The notes under the pieces: model-generated
Databases searched by the model: none
The model's input: only the letters and a program-made list of their open reading frames with translations
Told to the model about the DNA's origin: nothing
Program-made: the position numbers and the translations under genes
Part shown: positions 14,517 through 24,166 of the stretch, one piece after another
Numbering within the stretch: the first letter of the stretch is position 1
Layout of the letters: every line of letters begins with the position of its first letter
From: Mycobacterium intracellulare ATCC 13950
GTDB taxonomy: Bacteria; Actinomycetota; Actinomycetes; Mycobacteriales; Mycobacteriaceae
Assembly (NCBI RefSeq): GCF_000277125.1
Contig: NC_016946.1
Span: 1-64,000, forward strand
Length of the DNA stretch: 64,000 bases
Direction of reading: 5' to 3'

Positions 14517-14951
14517 CTACGGACGCGGCTGTACCTCGACACTGGGCGGGCGCGACTGCGGCTCCTGAGGCTTGGCCCGCACCGAGCGCCGGACGATGCT
14601 GAATGCCACGGCGCCGCCCGCGAGGACCGCGACGGCCACCCCCGCAATGATCAACGGCCGCTTGCCGCGACGCTGCGCTCGCCGCGCCTCCTGCAGTGCC
14701 TGGGGCAGGTTGGTGACCACTTCCTGCGCGGCGGCCAGTTCCTGGGCGAGGGCCTCTTGGGCCGCCGCGATGTCGGCGGCCAAGCGCCCCTCCTGATACC
14801 GGCGACGCAGCTGCGCCGCGGTCGACTGCGCCGACTGGACGCTGAGGCCGACGACTCCGCGGGTGACGTCCACCGGCCCCCTCGTCGAGTAGGTCAGGCC
14901 GCGGGCCAGTCGCTCCCGGGGGGTCAGCCGGGACTCCGTCTTCGCGCTCAT
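14517..14951 (-). CDS. cwsA: Cell wall synthesis protein CwsA, Rv0008c homologue
   Basis: The 144-aa membrane protein matches CwsA (145 aa in M. tuberculosis), which helps maintain cell shape and cell wall synthesis and is reported to interact with CrgA and Wag31. It starts MSAKTESRLTPRERLARGL. A central helical, probably coiled-coil region (AAAQEALAQELAAAQEVV) precedes a single membrane segment at about residues 103-122 and a short Arg/Pro-rich tail ending PPSVEVQPRP. The start at 14951 was chosen by alignment; the upstream open frame is not conserved. It converges with the P450 gene two bases away. Confidence 0.9.
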   Translation of the reverse strand: MSAKTESRLTPRERLARGLTYSTRGPVDVTRGVVGLSVQSAQSTAAQLRRRYQEGRLAADIAAAQEALAQELAAAQEVVTNLPQALQEARRAQRRGKRPLIIAGVAVAVLAGGAVAFSIVRRSVRAKPQEPQSRPPSVEVQPRP

Positions 14952-15121
14952 CTGCCGCCCTTCTGTTCCGCTGGTGACGCCTGTCGTGAGGCCGGCGCGC
15001 CGGGCCGGCCCGATACTGAACAGACTGCCAGCATAGGGACGTCGGCGGCGCGGGTGCGCGTTCGCGGGGTTTCGTCGGCGGGTCGGATGGGTGGCACCGC
15101 GTGCGGGCGCGCTCATCCGTA

Positions 15122-15670
15122 GTGGCAGACTCTCATGCCGTGACTAACAGCCCCTTTCAGACTGCTACCGCCACGCTCCACACCAACCGCGGCGACATCA
15201 AGGTCGCCCTGTTCGGAAACCACGCGCCCAAGACCGTCGCCAACTTCGTCGGCCTGGCGCAGGGGACCAAGGAGTACTCGACCCAGAACGCATCGGGGGG
15301 CTCGTCCGGCCCGTTCTACGATGGCGCGGTCTTTCACCGGGTGATCCGGGGCTTCATGATCCAGGGCGGCGACCCGACCGGCACGGGCCGCGGTGGCCCG
15401 GGGTACAAGTTCGCCGACGAGTTCCACCCCGAACTGCAATTCGACAAGCCCTACCTGCTGGCGATGGCGAACGCGGGCCCGGGCACCAACGGCTCGCAGT
15501 TCTTCATCACCGTCGACAAGACGCCGCACCTGAACCGGCGCCACACGATCTTCGGCGAGGTGACCGACCCGGACTCCCAGCAGGTGGTCGACGCGATCGC
15601 CACGACGAGCACCGACGGCAATGACCGCCCCTCCGAGCCGGTCGTCATCGAGTCGATCACCATCTCGTAA
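15122..15670 (+). CDS. ppiA: Peptidyl-prolyl cis-trans isomerase, cyclophilin type
   Basis: This cyclophilin catalyses proline isomerisation during protein folding. From GTG 15122 the product is 182 aa, the same length as M. tuberculosis PpiA (Rv0009). Active-site motifs include [14 protein letters not shown] and NGSQFFITV, with HTIFGEV near the end. There is no signal peptide, so it is probably cytosolic. Confidence 0.95.
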   Translation: MADSHAVTNSPFQTATATLHTNRGDIKVALFGNHAPKTVANFVGLAQGTKEYSTQNASGGSSGPFYDGAVFHRVIRGFMIQGGDPTGTGRGGPGYKFADEFHPELQFDKPYLLAMANAGPGTNGSQFFITVDKTPHLNRRHTIFGEVTDPDSQQVVDAIATTSTDGNDRPSEPVVIESITIS

Positions 15671-15692
15671 TCGACCCGCCCGCGCGGGGCGT

Positions 15693-16118
15693 TCAGGGCT
15701 GCGAACGGCCCGCGTAGCCGGCTGCGGTGAGCGCGTCCAGCACGTCCAGCGGGTCGGTCCCAAGGTCCCAGCGGGAGAACAGCACCAGGCCGCCGTCGGC
15801 GGTCTCGACCTCCAGCAGCCGCACTTTGCGTCCGTAACGGCGGAACTCGATGATGCGGATGATCTTGATGTCGGATTGCTGCAATAGCTGCGTCCGGAAC
15901 CAGCCGCGCAACGCCAGGCCGTCGGGCGTGATTGCCAGTTTCGGGCGCGCGCGCCACGACATCCCCGCAAACAACAGCAGACCCCCCGCGGCAACGCCCG
16001 CCAGAACCCGCCCCGGCGGGTCTGTGATTAGGGTCACACCGGCGATAGCCAACAAGACGCCCGCGGCTCCACAACCTGCGATTCCGGTCGCGTGTGGCTC
16101 CCATTGAGTTTGCTGCAT
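15693..16118 (-). CDS. Membrane protein with PH-like domain, Rv0010c homologue
   Basis: The 141-aa protein has two hydrophobic segments in the first 65 residues (GIAGCGAAGVLLAIAGVTL and VLAGVAAGGLLLFAGM), then a soluble PH-like (bPH) domain with LAITPDGLALRGWFRT and KIIRIIEFRRYGR. It matches Rv0010c in length. The ATG at 16118 was chosen over an upstream in-frame start by alignment. Its upstream region carries two DnaA boxes and a strong palindrome. Role unknown; it converges with ppiA. Confidence 0.85.
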   Translation of the reverse strand: MQQTQWEPHATGIAGCGAAGVLLAIAGVTLITDPPGRVLAGVAAGGLLLFAGMSWRARPKLAITPDGLALRGWFRTQLLQQSDIKIIRIIEFRRYGRKVRLLEVETADGGLVLFSRWDLGTDPLDVLDALTAAGYAGRSQP

Positions 16119-16153
16119 GCGGTCCTTAGCCCCTCCCACCACTGCCGATGCAG

Positions 16154-16185
16154 TTATCCACAATCTCTATCAACAGTGGGGATAA
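16154..16185. promoter_or_regulatory. Two convergent DnaA boxes upstream of the Rv0010c homologue
   Basis: TTATCCACA at 16154-16162 is a perfect DnaA box on the plus strand. TGGGGATAA at 16177-16185 is a one-mismatch box (TTATCCCCA) on the minus strand. They face each other 14 bases apart, 36-67 bases upstream of the Rv0010c-like start and downstream of crgA. The sequence is plain; DnaA binding is inferred. Confidence 0.6.
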
Positions 16186-16202
16186 ATCACACGCGTGTGA
16201 TT
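16185..16202. repeat. 18-bp perfect palindrome AATCACACGCGTGTGATT
   Basis: This uninterrupted palindrome shares its first base with the adjoining DnaA box and lies 67-84 bases upstream of the Rv0010c-like start. The halves TCACA and TGTGA resemble CRP half-sites but in the opposite order, so it is not a standard CRP site. A homodimeric regulator site, or a hairpin ending crgA transcription, are the likely options. Confidence 0.6.
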
Positions 16203-16273
16203 GGGTGGTCGGAAAGTTGCTGGCGCAACGACAAATCAGCCCGAAAATGAATTCATTCCGTCGGTCGTGCTGC

Positions 16274-16555
16274 TCAGTGCCAGCGCATCGTGAGCAACAA
16301 ACCGGTGATCATGAAAGCGAACGCGATGGCGTAGTTCCAGGGGCCCAGTTGGGCCATCCAGTTCAGCGCGGTCGGCGCCTGGGATCCGACGGCGGCTAAC
16401 TGAAACACCATCAGCCAGACGAGCCCGATCAGCATGAGGCCGATGAACAGCGCGACAAACCACACGCTGGACGGTCCGACCTTGACCTTCACCGGGGTGC
16501 GGCTGACCGCGCTGACGGTGAAGTCGTTCTTCTTGCGGACCTTGGACTTGGGCAT
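16274..16555 (-). CDS. crgA: Cell division protein CrgA, Rv0011c homologue
   Basis: The 93-aa protein is almost identical to M. tuberculosis CrgA as recalled, from [17 protein letters not shown] to GLLLTMRWH. It has two membrane segments, about residues 30-52 and 66-90. CrgA is a divisome protein that interacts with FtsZ, FtsI, FtsQ and CwsA and helps recruit septal peptidoglycan synthases. The ATG at 16555 is chosen by family length. Its partner CwsA is encoded about 1.3 kb away. Confidence 0.95.
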   Translation of the reverse strand: MPKSKVRKKNDFTVSAVSRTPVKVKVGPSSVWFVALFIGLMLIGLVWLMVFQLAAVGSQAPTALNWMAQLGPWNYAIAFAFMITGLLLTMRWH

Positions 16556-16684
16556 GATTACCTCGCGGATTACCTCAACGACACGGTGAGCGGGACGGGG
16601 TGCAACGATGAACACGGCAGCTGCACCCATAGCTTGGCTACGAGACTAACGCACCTGGGGCGGTGACCAGGAAATGGAGACTCG

Positions 16685-17428
16685 ATGATCCAGACGCGCC
16701 AGTCGCCATGGCGCTTCGGCGTCCCGGTGGTGTGCGCGCTGGCCGGGTTGCTGCTCGCCGCCACGCACGGGGTATCCGGCGGCGCCGAGATCCGGGGCAG
16801 CGACGCCCCGCGGCTGGTGGACCTGGTCCGTGAGACCCAATCGTCGGTGAACCGCCTCAACGCCGAACGCGAGGAACTCGCGAAGAAGATCGACACGGCG
16901 CACGGGCGCTCTTCGGACGCCGCGCTGGCCGCGATGCTGCGGCGCTCAGCGCAGCTCGCCGGTCAGGCGGACATGAACCCGGTGCACGGACCGGGCCTGG
17001 TGGTCACCCTCGAGGACGCGCAGCGCGACGCCAACGGCCGGTTCCCGCGCGACGCGTCACCCGACGACCTCGTGGTGCACCAGCAAGACATCCAGGCCGT
17101 GCTCAACGCGCTGTGGAGCGCGGGCGCCGAGGCGATCCAGATGCAAGACCAACGGCTCATCGCCACCTCGGTGCCCCGCTGCGTGGGCAATACGCTGCTG
17201 CTCAACGGGCGCACCTACAGCCCGCCGTACACGATCACCGCGATCGGCAACTCCGCGGCCATGCAAGCCGCCCTCGCCGCCGCTCCCCTGGTGGTCCTCT
17301 ACAAGCAATACGTGGTCCGGTTCGGCCTCGGCTACCGCGAAGAGGTCAAATCGGACGCGCAGGTCGTCGGGCACTTCGAGCCCGACCGGCTGCATTACGC
17401 GCAGCCCAACGGCCCGATCGCCTACTGA
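16685..17428 (+). CDS. DUF881 protein, Rv0012 homologue
   Basis: The 247-aa product has an N-terminal membrane anchor or signal (FGVPVVCALAGLLLAATHGV, about residues 11-30), a coiled-coil stretch (LVRETQSSVNRLNAEREELAKKI), and a DUF881 domain with NPVHGPGLVVTLEDA and HQQDIQAVLNALW. DUF881 proteins are extracytoplasmic and common near division genes in Gram-positive bacteria; their molecular role is unsettled. The gene points away from crgA and lies 44 bases before trpG. Confidence 0.9.
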   Translation: MIQTRQSPWRFGVPVVCALAGLLLAATHGVSGGAEIRGSDAPRLVDLVRETQSSVNRLNAEREELAKKIDTAHGRSSDAALAAMLRRSAQLAGQADMNPVHGPGLVVTLEDAQRDANGRFPRDASPDDLVVHQQDIQAVLNALWSAGAEAIQMQDQRLIATSVPRCVGNTLLLNGRTYSPPYTITAIGNSAAMQAALAAAPLVVLYKQYVVRFGLGYREEVKSDAQVVGHFEPDRLHYAQPNGPIAY

Positions 17429-17472
17429 CGCCGCCCGACCGGTGGCGCGCCCTCGGGCGGTAACCTGGCACG

Positions 17473-18159
17473 ATGCGGATCCTGGTTGTCGACAACTACG
17501 ACAGCTTCGTGTTCAACCTGGTGCAGTACCTCGGGCAGCTGGGTGTGGACGCGGACGTCTGGCGCAATGACGACGACCGGCTCTCCGACGAGACCGCGGC
17601 CGCCCGGCAGTTCGACGGCGTGCTGCTCAGTCCGGGGCCGGGCACCCCGGAGCGCGCGGGCGCTTCCATCGGGATGGTTCGCGCCTGTGCCGCCGAGCAG
17701 ACCCCGCTGCTCGGGGTCTGCCTGGGGCACCAAGCCATCGGCGTGGCCTTCGGCGCCACCGTCGACCGCGCCCCCGAACTGCTGCACGGCAAGACCAGCA
17801 GCGTTCACCACACTAATGTCGGTGTGTTGCAAGGCCTTCCGGATCCCTTCACGGCGACCCGCTACCACTCGCTAACCATCCTGCCCGAATCGCTGCCGCC
17901 GGTTCTGGAGGTCACCGCCCACACCGACAGCGGCGTGATCATGGGGGTGCGCCACGCCGAACTGCCGATTCACGGCGTGCAGTTCCATCCCGAGTCGATC
18001 CTGACCGAGGGCGGCCACCGCATGCTGGCGAACTGGCTGGCCGTGTGCGGGTTGGTGCGCAACGACACGCTGGTGCGCCGGCTCGAGAATGACGTGCACG
18101 CCGCGGTGCGGCCGTATTTCCCGGCCGACCCGGCGGCTACTGACCGAACTTCAGCGTGA
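17473..18159 (+). CDS. trpG: Glutamine amidotransferase subunit of anthranilate/aminodeoxychorismate synthase
   Basis: This class I glutamine amidotransferase (228 aa) releases ammonia from glutamine for a chorismate-using partner, giving anthranilate (tryptophan) or 4-amino-4-deoxychorismate (folate). It has the nucleophile motif GVCLGHQAIG, the oxyanion motif LLSPGPGTP, and the His/Glu pair in VQFHPESILTEG. It matches Rv0013. The partner subunit is not in this window, so trpG and pabA functions cannot be separated here. Its 3' end overlaps convergent pknB by 23 bases. Confidence 0.93.
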   Translation: MRILVVDNYDSFVFNLVQYLGQLGVDADVWRNDDDRLSDETAAARQFDGVLLSPGPGTPERAGASIGMVRACAAEQTPLLGVCLGHQAIGVAFGATVDRAPELLHGKTSSVHHTNVGVLQGLPDPFTATRYHSLTILPESLPPVLEVTAHTDSGVIMGVRHAELPIHGVQFHPESILTEGGHRMLANWLAVCGLVRNDTLVRRLENDVHAAVRPYFPADPAATDRTSA

Positions 18160-20017
18160 TGATCCCGTCCCGGTTCACCCCGGAGCCGGCCGGCGGGTTC
18201 TGATACACCACCCGGTGGGACTGGGAGCCACCGGCGTCGACGTCGGCGCCCTTGTCGAGGATGCCCGTCCAGCCCAGCGCCCGCAGCCGGGGTTCGGCGT
18301 CCGTCCAGAACATGCCGGACAGGTCGGGCATGACGAACTGATTGCCCTTGGACACCTGCAGCTCGATGACCGAGTCCACCGGAACCATCTGTCCCTTGGG
18401 CGGATTGGTCCCGATCACCTCACCGGCCGGCCGGGGGCTGTCCACCTGCACCTGGGTCACCTTGCTGAACCCGTAGACGGTGAGGTTGCGTTGCGCGATG
18501 TCCACGGTCTGGCCCGCGATGTCGGGAACCTGCTTGGTCTCCGGCCCGGAGCCGACGATGACGGTGATGACGTTGGTGATCGCCGACGTCTGGTTGGCCG
18601 GCGGGTTGGTCCCGATCACCTTGCCCAGCAACTCCGGTGTCGACGGCGAATTGGCCTGCTTGAACTTGGTGAATCCCGCGGCTTTGAGCTTGGTGACCGC
18701 GTCGGAGTAACTCAACGAGGACACGTCGGGCACCTCGCGTTGCTCCGGGCCGGTGGAGACGTTGACGGTGATCTCGTCGCCGGCGCTCACCGACGCGTTG
18801 GCGCCAGGGTCGGTGCCGATGACGTGGTCGGGCGGAACGATCGAATCCGGCTTTTGCAGCGTGCGCGTTTTGAAGCCGCGGTTTTGCAGCGCCGCGATGG
18901 CGTCGGCGGACACCTGCCCGCGCACGTCGGGCACCTGAACGTCACGAGCCCCGCCACCGAAGGTGTTGAACGCGATCACCACAACGATCGTCAGGACGGC
19001 CAGTGCCGCCACCGCGACGATCCAGCGACCGACCGAACCGACGGTGCGGTCCTCGCCCGCGTCGGCGAGAACCTGGCGGGGCAGCGGATCGGTCGGGGGC
19101 GGGCCCCCGCTGCCGGGGTTCGATGACAGCATCGAGCTTCGGTCGGCGTCGGTGAAAACCTTTGGCGCCTCGGGCTTTTCGCCGTTGTGCACCCGGACCA
19201 GATCGGCGCGCATCTCCGCCGCGGTCTGATAGCGGTTTTCCGGATTCTTGGCCAGCGCCTTGAGCACGACGGCGTCGAGGTCGGGCGAGATGCCGTCGTG
19301 GCGCTGCGACGGCGGCACGGGGTCCTCGCGGACATGTTGGTAGGCAACCGCGACCGGCGAGTCTCCGACGAAAGGTGGTTCGCCCGTGAGGATTTCGTAA
19401 AGGACGCAGCCCAACGAATACACATCGGAGCGGGCGTCGACGGCGTCGCCGCGGGCCTGCTCGGGCGAGAGGTACTGCGCGGTCCCGATCACCGCGGCGG
19501 TCTGGGTGACGCTGTTGCCGCTGTCGGCGATCGCGCGGGCGATACCGAAATCCATCACCTTGACCGCGTTGGTGGTGCTGATCATGATGTTGGCCGGCTT
19601 GACGTCGCGGTGGATGATGCCGTTCTGATGACTGAAGTTCAGCGCCTGGCACGCGTCGGCGATGATCTCGATCGCCCGCCGCGGCGGCAGCGGCCCGTCG
19701 GTGTGCACGATGTCGCGCAGGGTGACGCCGTCGACGTACTCCATGACGATGTAGGGCAGCGGCCCGGTGGGGGTCTCCGCCTCGCCGGTGTCGTAGACGG
19801 CGACGATGGACGGGTGATTCAGCGCGGCGGCGTTTTGCGCCTCCCGCCGAAAGCGTAGGTAGAAGCTGGGATCGCGGGCCAGATCCGCGCGCAGCACCTT
19901 GACCGCGACGTCGCGATGCAGGCGGAGGTCGCGGGCCAGGTGAACCTCGGACATCCCCCCGAAACCGAGGATCTCGCCGAGCTCATAACGGTCGGACAGG
20001 TGCTGCGGGGTGGTCAT
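18137..20017 (-). CDS. pknB: Ser/Thr protein kinase PknB with four PASTA domains
   Basis: This 626-aa essential receptor kinase senses peptidoglycan fragments and controls growth and division. The kinase domain (1 to about 275) has the Gly loop GFGGMSEVH, catalytic Lys40 (AVKVL), HRDVKPAN with Asp138, DFG, and the activation-loop threonines in [12 protein letters not shown] juxtamembrane linker is followed by one membrane segment ([19 protein letters not shown], about 332-350) and four extracellular PASTA repeats to the C-terminus. It overlaps pknA by 4 bases and is the last gene of the operon. Known partners encoded nearby are PstP, FhaA, FhaB and CrgA/PBP machinery. Confidence 0.97.
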   Translation of the reverse strand: MTTPQHLSDRYELGEILGFGGMSEVHLARDLRLHRDVAVKVLRADLARDPSFYLRFRREAQNAAALNHPSIVAVYDTGEAETPTGPLPYIVMEYVDGVTLRDIVHTDGPLPPRRAIEIIADACQALNFSHQNGIIHRDVKPANIMISTTNAVKVMDFGIARAIADSGNSVTQTAAVIGTAQYLSPEQARGDAVDARSDVYSLGCVLYEILTGEPPFVGDSPVAVAYQHVREDPVPPSQRHDGISPDLDAVVLKALAKNPENRYQTAAEMRADLVRVHNGEKPEAPKVFTDADRSSMLSSNPGSGGPPPTDPLPRQVLADAGEDRTVGSVGRWIVAVAALAVLTIVVVIAFNTFGGGARDVQVPDVRGQVSADAIAALQNRGFKTRTLQKPDSIVPPDHVIGTDPGANASVSAGDEITVNVSTGPEQREVPDVSSLSYSDAVTKLKAAGFTKFKQANSPSTPELLGKVIGTNPPANQTSAITNVITVIVGSGPETKQVPDIAGQTVDIAQRNLTVYGFSKVTQVQVDSPRPAGEVIGTNPPKGQMVPVDSVIELQVSKGNQFVMPDLSGMFWTDAEPRLRALGWTGILDKGADVDAGGSQSHRVVYQNPPAGSGVNRDGIITLKFGQ

Positions 20018-21285
20018 TGCGATGTCCCGTGTCCCGCCGGTCCGCCGCGGAATCCCGACATCCCTATCGTGCCGTCATCCGGCCACTCGAGACGCATGCC
20101 TGCCGAACCGCTCGGGGTGTTGGTCGGCGCGGGCGCCGATGCCGGCGGGGTGCCGGTGTCGGTGACCGTCGGAGGCTGTTGCTGCTGATCCCCCCGGGAA
20201 TTGATGACGATGAGCACCGCGATGATGATCGCCAGCGCGCCGAGTACCCCGGCGGCCCAGAGTAGCGCGCGCTGCCCCGACGAGAAGGTGCGCCGGGCCG
20301 GGGGCGGGCGGTGCCCGCCGGTGGTGGGGCGGGATCGACGCGGCGCCGCGCTGCGCGGGGACACCGCCGCCGCCCGGGTCGTCGGGCTGGACGGTATCGC
20401 CGCCGGCGAGGCCCGGCCCGGGGGCGGTGACTGGCTGGGGCGGGGCGGACGGCGACCGGCGCGCACCGCCGCGACGGCGTCGGCGAACGGTCCCCCGCTG
20501 CGGTACCGCATCGCCGGGTTCTTGACCAGCGTGATCTCGATGAGTTCTCGCACGTTGGGCGGCAGCTCCGCGGGCAGCGGCGGCGGTGGTTCCTTGATGT
20601 GCTTCATCGCCACGGTCAGGGCGCCGTCACCGGTGAACGGCCGCTTGCCCGAAACGACCTCGTAGCCAACAACTCCCAGCGAGTACACGTCGCTGGACGG
20701 GGTGGCGTCGTGCCCGAGCGCCTGTTCGGGCGCGATGTATTGGGCGGTGCCCATGACCATGCCGGTCTGGGTCACCGGTGCGGCGTCGACGGCCTTGGCG
20801 ATGCCGAAGTCGGTGATCTTCACCTGGCCGGTCGGGGTGATCAGTATGTTGCCCGGCTTGACGTCGCGGTGGACCAGCCCGGCGGCGTGCGCGACCTGCA
20901 GCGCGCGGCCGGTCTGTTCGAGCATGTCCAGGGCGTGCCGCAGGGACAGCCGGCCGGTGCGTTTGAGCACCGAGTTCAGCGGCTCGCCGTTGACCAGCTC
21001 CATCACCAGGTAGGCGGTGCGGCCTTCCCCGTCCAGCTGGCTCTCGCCGTAATCGTGGACCGCCGCGATCCCGGGGTGGTTGAGCATCGCCGTGGTCCGC
21101 GCCTCAGCGCGGAAGCGCTCGATGAATTCGGGGTCTTGGGAGAACTCCTGCTTGAGCACCTTGACCGCGACGCGTCGGCCCAGGCGGCTGTCCACGGCCT
21201 CCCAGACCTGACCCATGCCGCCGGTGGCGATCAGGCGCTGCAGGCGGTATCTGCCAGACAGCGTCACACCAACTCGCGGGCTCAT
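20014..21285 (-). CDS. pknA: Ser/Thr protein kinase PknA
   Basis: From the ATG at 21285 the protein is 423 aa (431 in M. tuberculosis) and begins [15 protein letters not shown]. The kinase domain has the Gly loop [27 protein letters not shown], and activation loop [11 protein letters not shown] Pro/Arg-rich linker leads to one membrane segment ([22 protein letters not shown], about 338-360) and a short extracytoplasmic Pro/Thr-rich tail without PASTA repeats. PknA regulates shape, division and the PknB network. The upstream open frame is rejected because it runs into pbpA. Start and stop overlap neighbours by 4 bases. Confidence 0.96.
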   Translation of the reverse strand: MSPRVGVTLSGRYRLQRLIATGGMGQVWEAVDSRLGRRVAVKVLKQEFSQDPEFIERFRAEARTTAMLNHPGIAAVHDYGESQLDGEGRTAYLVMELVNGEPLNSVLKRTGRLSLRHALDMLEQTGRALQVAHAAGLVHRDVKPGNILITPTGQVKITDFGIAKAVDAAPVTQTGMVMGTAQYIAPEQALGHDATPSSDVYSLGVVGYEVVSGKRPFTGDGALTVAMKHIKEPPPPLPAELPPNVRELIEITLVKNPAMRYRSGGPFADAVAAVRAGRRPPRPSQSPPPGRASPAAIPSSPTTRAAAVSPRSAAPRRSRPTTGGHRPPPARRTFSSGQRALLWAAGVLGALAIIIAVLIVINSRGDQQQQPPTVTDTGTPPASAPAPTNTPSGSAGMRLEWPDDGTIGMSGFRGGPAGHGTSQ

Positions 21286-22760
21286 GGTCCTCCCTGTAGC
21301 GCGGCCTGGATCACAGCCCGTCCGATCGGCGCGGCGAGTGCACCCCCCGTCGCGGACAGGCGGTCGGCGCCATTCTCCACCAACACCGCCACGGCGACTT
21401 TCGGGGTCTGTGCGGGCGCGAAAGCGATGTACCACGCGTGCGGCGGTGTGTGCCGCGGATCGGTGCCATGTTCTGCGGTACCCGTCTTGGATGCGATCTG
21501 CACGCCGGGAATGGCCCCTTTCTGCTGTGCGACCTTCTCGGCGCCGACCATCAGCTCTGTTAGCTTAGCGGCGACCTGCGGCGACACGGCGCGCCGCTGC
21601 TCATACGGTGCCGTGGTGCTGATCGTGGTCAGGTCCGGCCCCTTGAGGCTGTCGATCAGATACGGCTGCATCGTCACCCCGCCGTTCGCGATGGTCGCGG
21701 CGATCTCGGCGTTCTGCAGCGGCGTCATCGCGACATCCTTCTGCCCGATGCTCGACATGCCCAGGGCGGCCGCGTCCGGGATGATCCCGATGGTCGACTC
21801 CGCGACCTGAAGCGGGATGACGCTCGGGGTGCTGTCCAGGCCGAATGAGCGCGCCATGCCACGCAGCGCGTCGGATCCGGTGAGCATGCCGAGTTGGACG
21901 AACGCGGTGTTGCAGGACAGGGCGAAGGCCTGCTGCAAGGACACGGTCGGCTCGTTGCCACACGACTGTCCACCGTAGTTCTCCAGCGTCGCGGTGCTGT
22001 TCGGCAGGGGGATCGACGGCGCGGCGGTGAGCTGCTCGGTGTCGGAGGCGCCGGCCTGCAGCGCGGCCGCGGTGGTGATCACCTTGAAGGTGGAGCCGGG
22101 CGGGTAGGTCTCCGAGATGGCACGGTTGGTCATCGGGTTGTCGGGATCGTCGCGCAGCACCTGCCAGGCCTTGGCCTGCACCTCGGGATCGTGCGACGAC
22201 AGCAGGTTGGGGTCGTAGGACGGCGACGACACCATCGCCAGGATCTTGCCGGTGGACGGTTCGAGGGCGACCACGGCGCCTTTGCACGGCGGACCGCCGC
22301 AGCCCTGCTGCATCCCGTCCCAGGCGGCCTGCTGGACGCGCGGCTTGATCGTGGTGTCGACGTTGGCCCCGCGCGGGTCGCGGCCGGTGAAGAAGTCGGC
22401 CAGCCGGCGCCCGAACAGCCGTTCGTCGGAGCCGTTCAACAGCGGGTCCTCGGCGCGTTCCAGGCCGGTGCTGGAATAGCGCAGCGAGTAGAACCCGGTG
22501 ACCGGCGCGTACGTCGCGGGGTTGGGGTAGACCCGTAAGAAGCGGAAGCGGTTATCGGTGGCGACGGAGTACGCCAACAGCTGTCCGCCCGCCACGATCT
22601 GGCCGCGCTGGCGCGAATACTCATCGAGCAGCACGCGCTGGTTGCGCGGATCGGCGCGCAGCGAGTCGGCGGCGAAGACCTGCGTCATCGTGGCGTTGAT
22701 CAACAGCAGCACGATCAACGCCATCACGGTCACCGAGATCCGGCGCAGGGAGGCGTTCAT
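21282..22760 (-). CDS. pbpA: Penicillin-binding protein A (class B transpeptidase)
   Basis: The 492-aa protein has an N-terminal membrane anchor (residues 9-30) and a periplasmic transpeptidase domain that cross-links peptidoglycan. Active-site motifs are STFK (nucleophile Ser), SCN and KTGTAEHG. It is homologous to Rv0016c, which is needed for normal septum and cell length and is reported as a PknB substrate. It is translationally coupled to rodA upstream and pknA downstream by 4-base overlaps, a classic SEDS/bPBP pairing. Confidence 0.96.
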   Translation of the reverse strand: MNASLRRISVTVMALIVLLLINATMTQVFAADSLRADPRNQRVLLDEYSRQRGQIVAGGQLLAYSVATDNRFRFLRVYPNPATYAPVTGFYSLRYSSTGLERAEDPLLNGSDERLFGRRLADFFTGRDPRGANVDTTIKPRVQQAAWDGMQQGCGGPPCKGAVVALEPSTGKILAMVSSPSYDPNLLSSHDPEVQAKAWQVLRDDPDNPMTNRAISETYPPGSTFKVITTAAALQAGASDTEQLTAAPSIPLPNSTATLENYGGQSCGNEPTVSLQQAFALSCNTAFVQLGMLTGSDALRGMARSFGLDSTPSVIPLQVAESTIGIIPDAAALGMSSIGQKDVAMTPLQNAEIAATIANGGVTMQPYLIDSLKGPDLTTISTTAPYEQRRAVSPQVAAKLTELMVGAEKVAQQKGAIPGVQIASKTGTAEHGTDPRHTPPHAWYIAFAPAQTPKVAVAVLVENGADRLSATGGALAAPIGRAVIQAALQGGP

Positions 22761-24166
22761 ACTTTCTCGATCACCTCGGTGCCGGCCGCCGCGATCGGCG
22801 GCTCATGGCGCGCGGGGGCGCGCAGGGGACGACGGGCGCTGTGCGAGATGCGCGCCAGGATGGCCAACAGCACGTAGTTCGCCAGCAACGACGAACCGCC
22901 ATAGGACATCCACGGGGTGGTCAACCCGGTCAGCGGAATGAGTTGGGTTACCCCGCCGACGACGATGAACAACTGCAGGGCCAGCGTCGACGCCAGGCCC
23001 GCCGCGAGCAGCTTGCCGAAGCTGTCCCGGGTGGCGATCGCCGTGCGCATGCCCCGCACGATGACGATGGTGTAGAGCATCAAGATGCTCGCCAGGCCCA
23101 CCAATCCCAGCTCTTCGCCGAACGCCGCGATGATGAAGTCGGTCGACGCGGCGGGCACGGTGTCGGGCTGACCGTTGCCGAGCCCGGTGCCGAAAATCCC
23201 GCCGGTGGCAAAGCTGAAGAGCGACTGCACAATCTGATAGCCGCTGCCGTCGGGGTCGGAAAACGGGTCCCACCACATCTGCACCCGGACCCGGACGTGG
23301 TTGAAAATGAAATACGCGACAACGCTTCCCGCGACGAACAGGACCAGACCGATCCCCACCCAGCTGAACCGCTGGGTGGCGAGGTAGACCACCACCAGAA
23401 ACGACGTGTACAGCAATAGCGAAGTGCCAAGGTCTTTTTCGAAGGCCATCACGCCGACCGAGATCACCCAGGCCGCCAGCAGGGGCGCGAGGTCGCGGGG
23501 GCGGGGCAGGGTCAAACCCATGAAGTGCTTGCCGACGCTGGTGAACAGGCCGCGTTTGGCGATCAGCACCGCGGAGAAGAAGATCAGGAGCAGGATTTTG
23601 GAGAACTCAGCGGGCTGAATTGAGAAGCCGGGCAAGCGAATCCAGATCTTGGCGCCGTTCTGTTCGGACAGCGAGGCCGGCAACAGGGCGGGAATCACCA
23701 GCAAGACCAGACCGACGAGTCCGCAGATGTAACCGTAGCGCGCGAGCTGGCGATGGTCTTTCAAGAAGGTGACCACCAGGGCAAAGGTCACCACCCCGAC
23801 CAGGGTCCACAGCATCTGCTGGGTTGCGCTGGGGTGGTGACGGCCGCTGAGCTGATTGGTGACCAGATCGAGCCGGTGGATCATCACCAGGCCAAGCCCG
23901 TTGAGTAGAGCCACGATTGGCAACAGCAGCGGATCGGTATAGGGCGCGAAGCGCCGGATCGCCATGTGCGCCGATCCGAAGACGACGAGAAACACCAGCC
24001 CGTAGTTGATCGCGTCCCAGTGCAGATCGCGGGTTTGATTCGCCTCGACGATCAGCAGCGCGGCGACCGTGATCAGCGAGGCGAAGCCCAGCAGCAACAG
24101 CTCGGCATTGCGCCGGGTAGGCAGAGGAGGTGTGACCGCGACCGGCGGTTGAAGCTGTGTTGTCAT
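22757..24166 (-). CDS. rodA: SEDS peptidoglycan glycosyltransferase RodA
   Basis: RodA polymerises lipid II glycan strands together with a class B PBP, here PbpA. From ATG 24166 the length is 469 aa, identical to Rv0017c. About ten to twelve membrane segments are visible, with SEDS hallmarks such as WIRLPGFSIQPAEFSKI, FEKDLGTSLLLYTSF and TPWMSYGGSSLLANY. A longer in-frame extension runs antisense-shadow through pstP and is not real. It overlaps pstP and pbpA by 4 bases each. Confidence 0.96.
   Translation of the reverse strand: MTTQLQPPVAVTPPLPTRRNAELLLLGFASLITVAALLIVEANQTRDLHWDAINYGLVFLVVFGSAHMAIRRFAPYTDPLLLPIVALLNGLGLVMIHRLDLVTNQLSGRHHPSATQQMLWTLVGVVTFALVVTFLKDHRQLARYGYICGLVGLVLLVIPALLPASLSEQNGAKIWIRLPGFSIQPAEFSKILLLIFFSAVLIAKRGLFTSVGKHFMGLTLPRPRDLAPLLAAWVISVGVMAFEKDLGTSLLLYTSFLVVVYLATQRFSWVGIGLVLFVAGSVVAYFIFNHVRVRVQMWWDPFSDPDGSGYQIVQSLFSFATGGIFGTGLGNGQPDTVPAASTDFIIAAFGEELGLVGLASILMLYTIVIVRGMRTAIATRDSFGKLLAAGLASTLALQLFIVVGGVTQLIPLTGLTTPWMSYGGSSLLANYVLLAILARISHSARRPLRAPARHEPPIAAAGTEVIEKV

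Noticed and set aside
16185..16202. CRP (Rv3676) site
   Set aside because: The half-sites TCACA and TGTGA occur in the inverse order and with 4-base spacing, unlike TGTGA-N6-TCACA.
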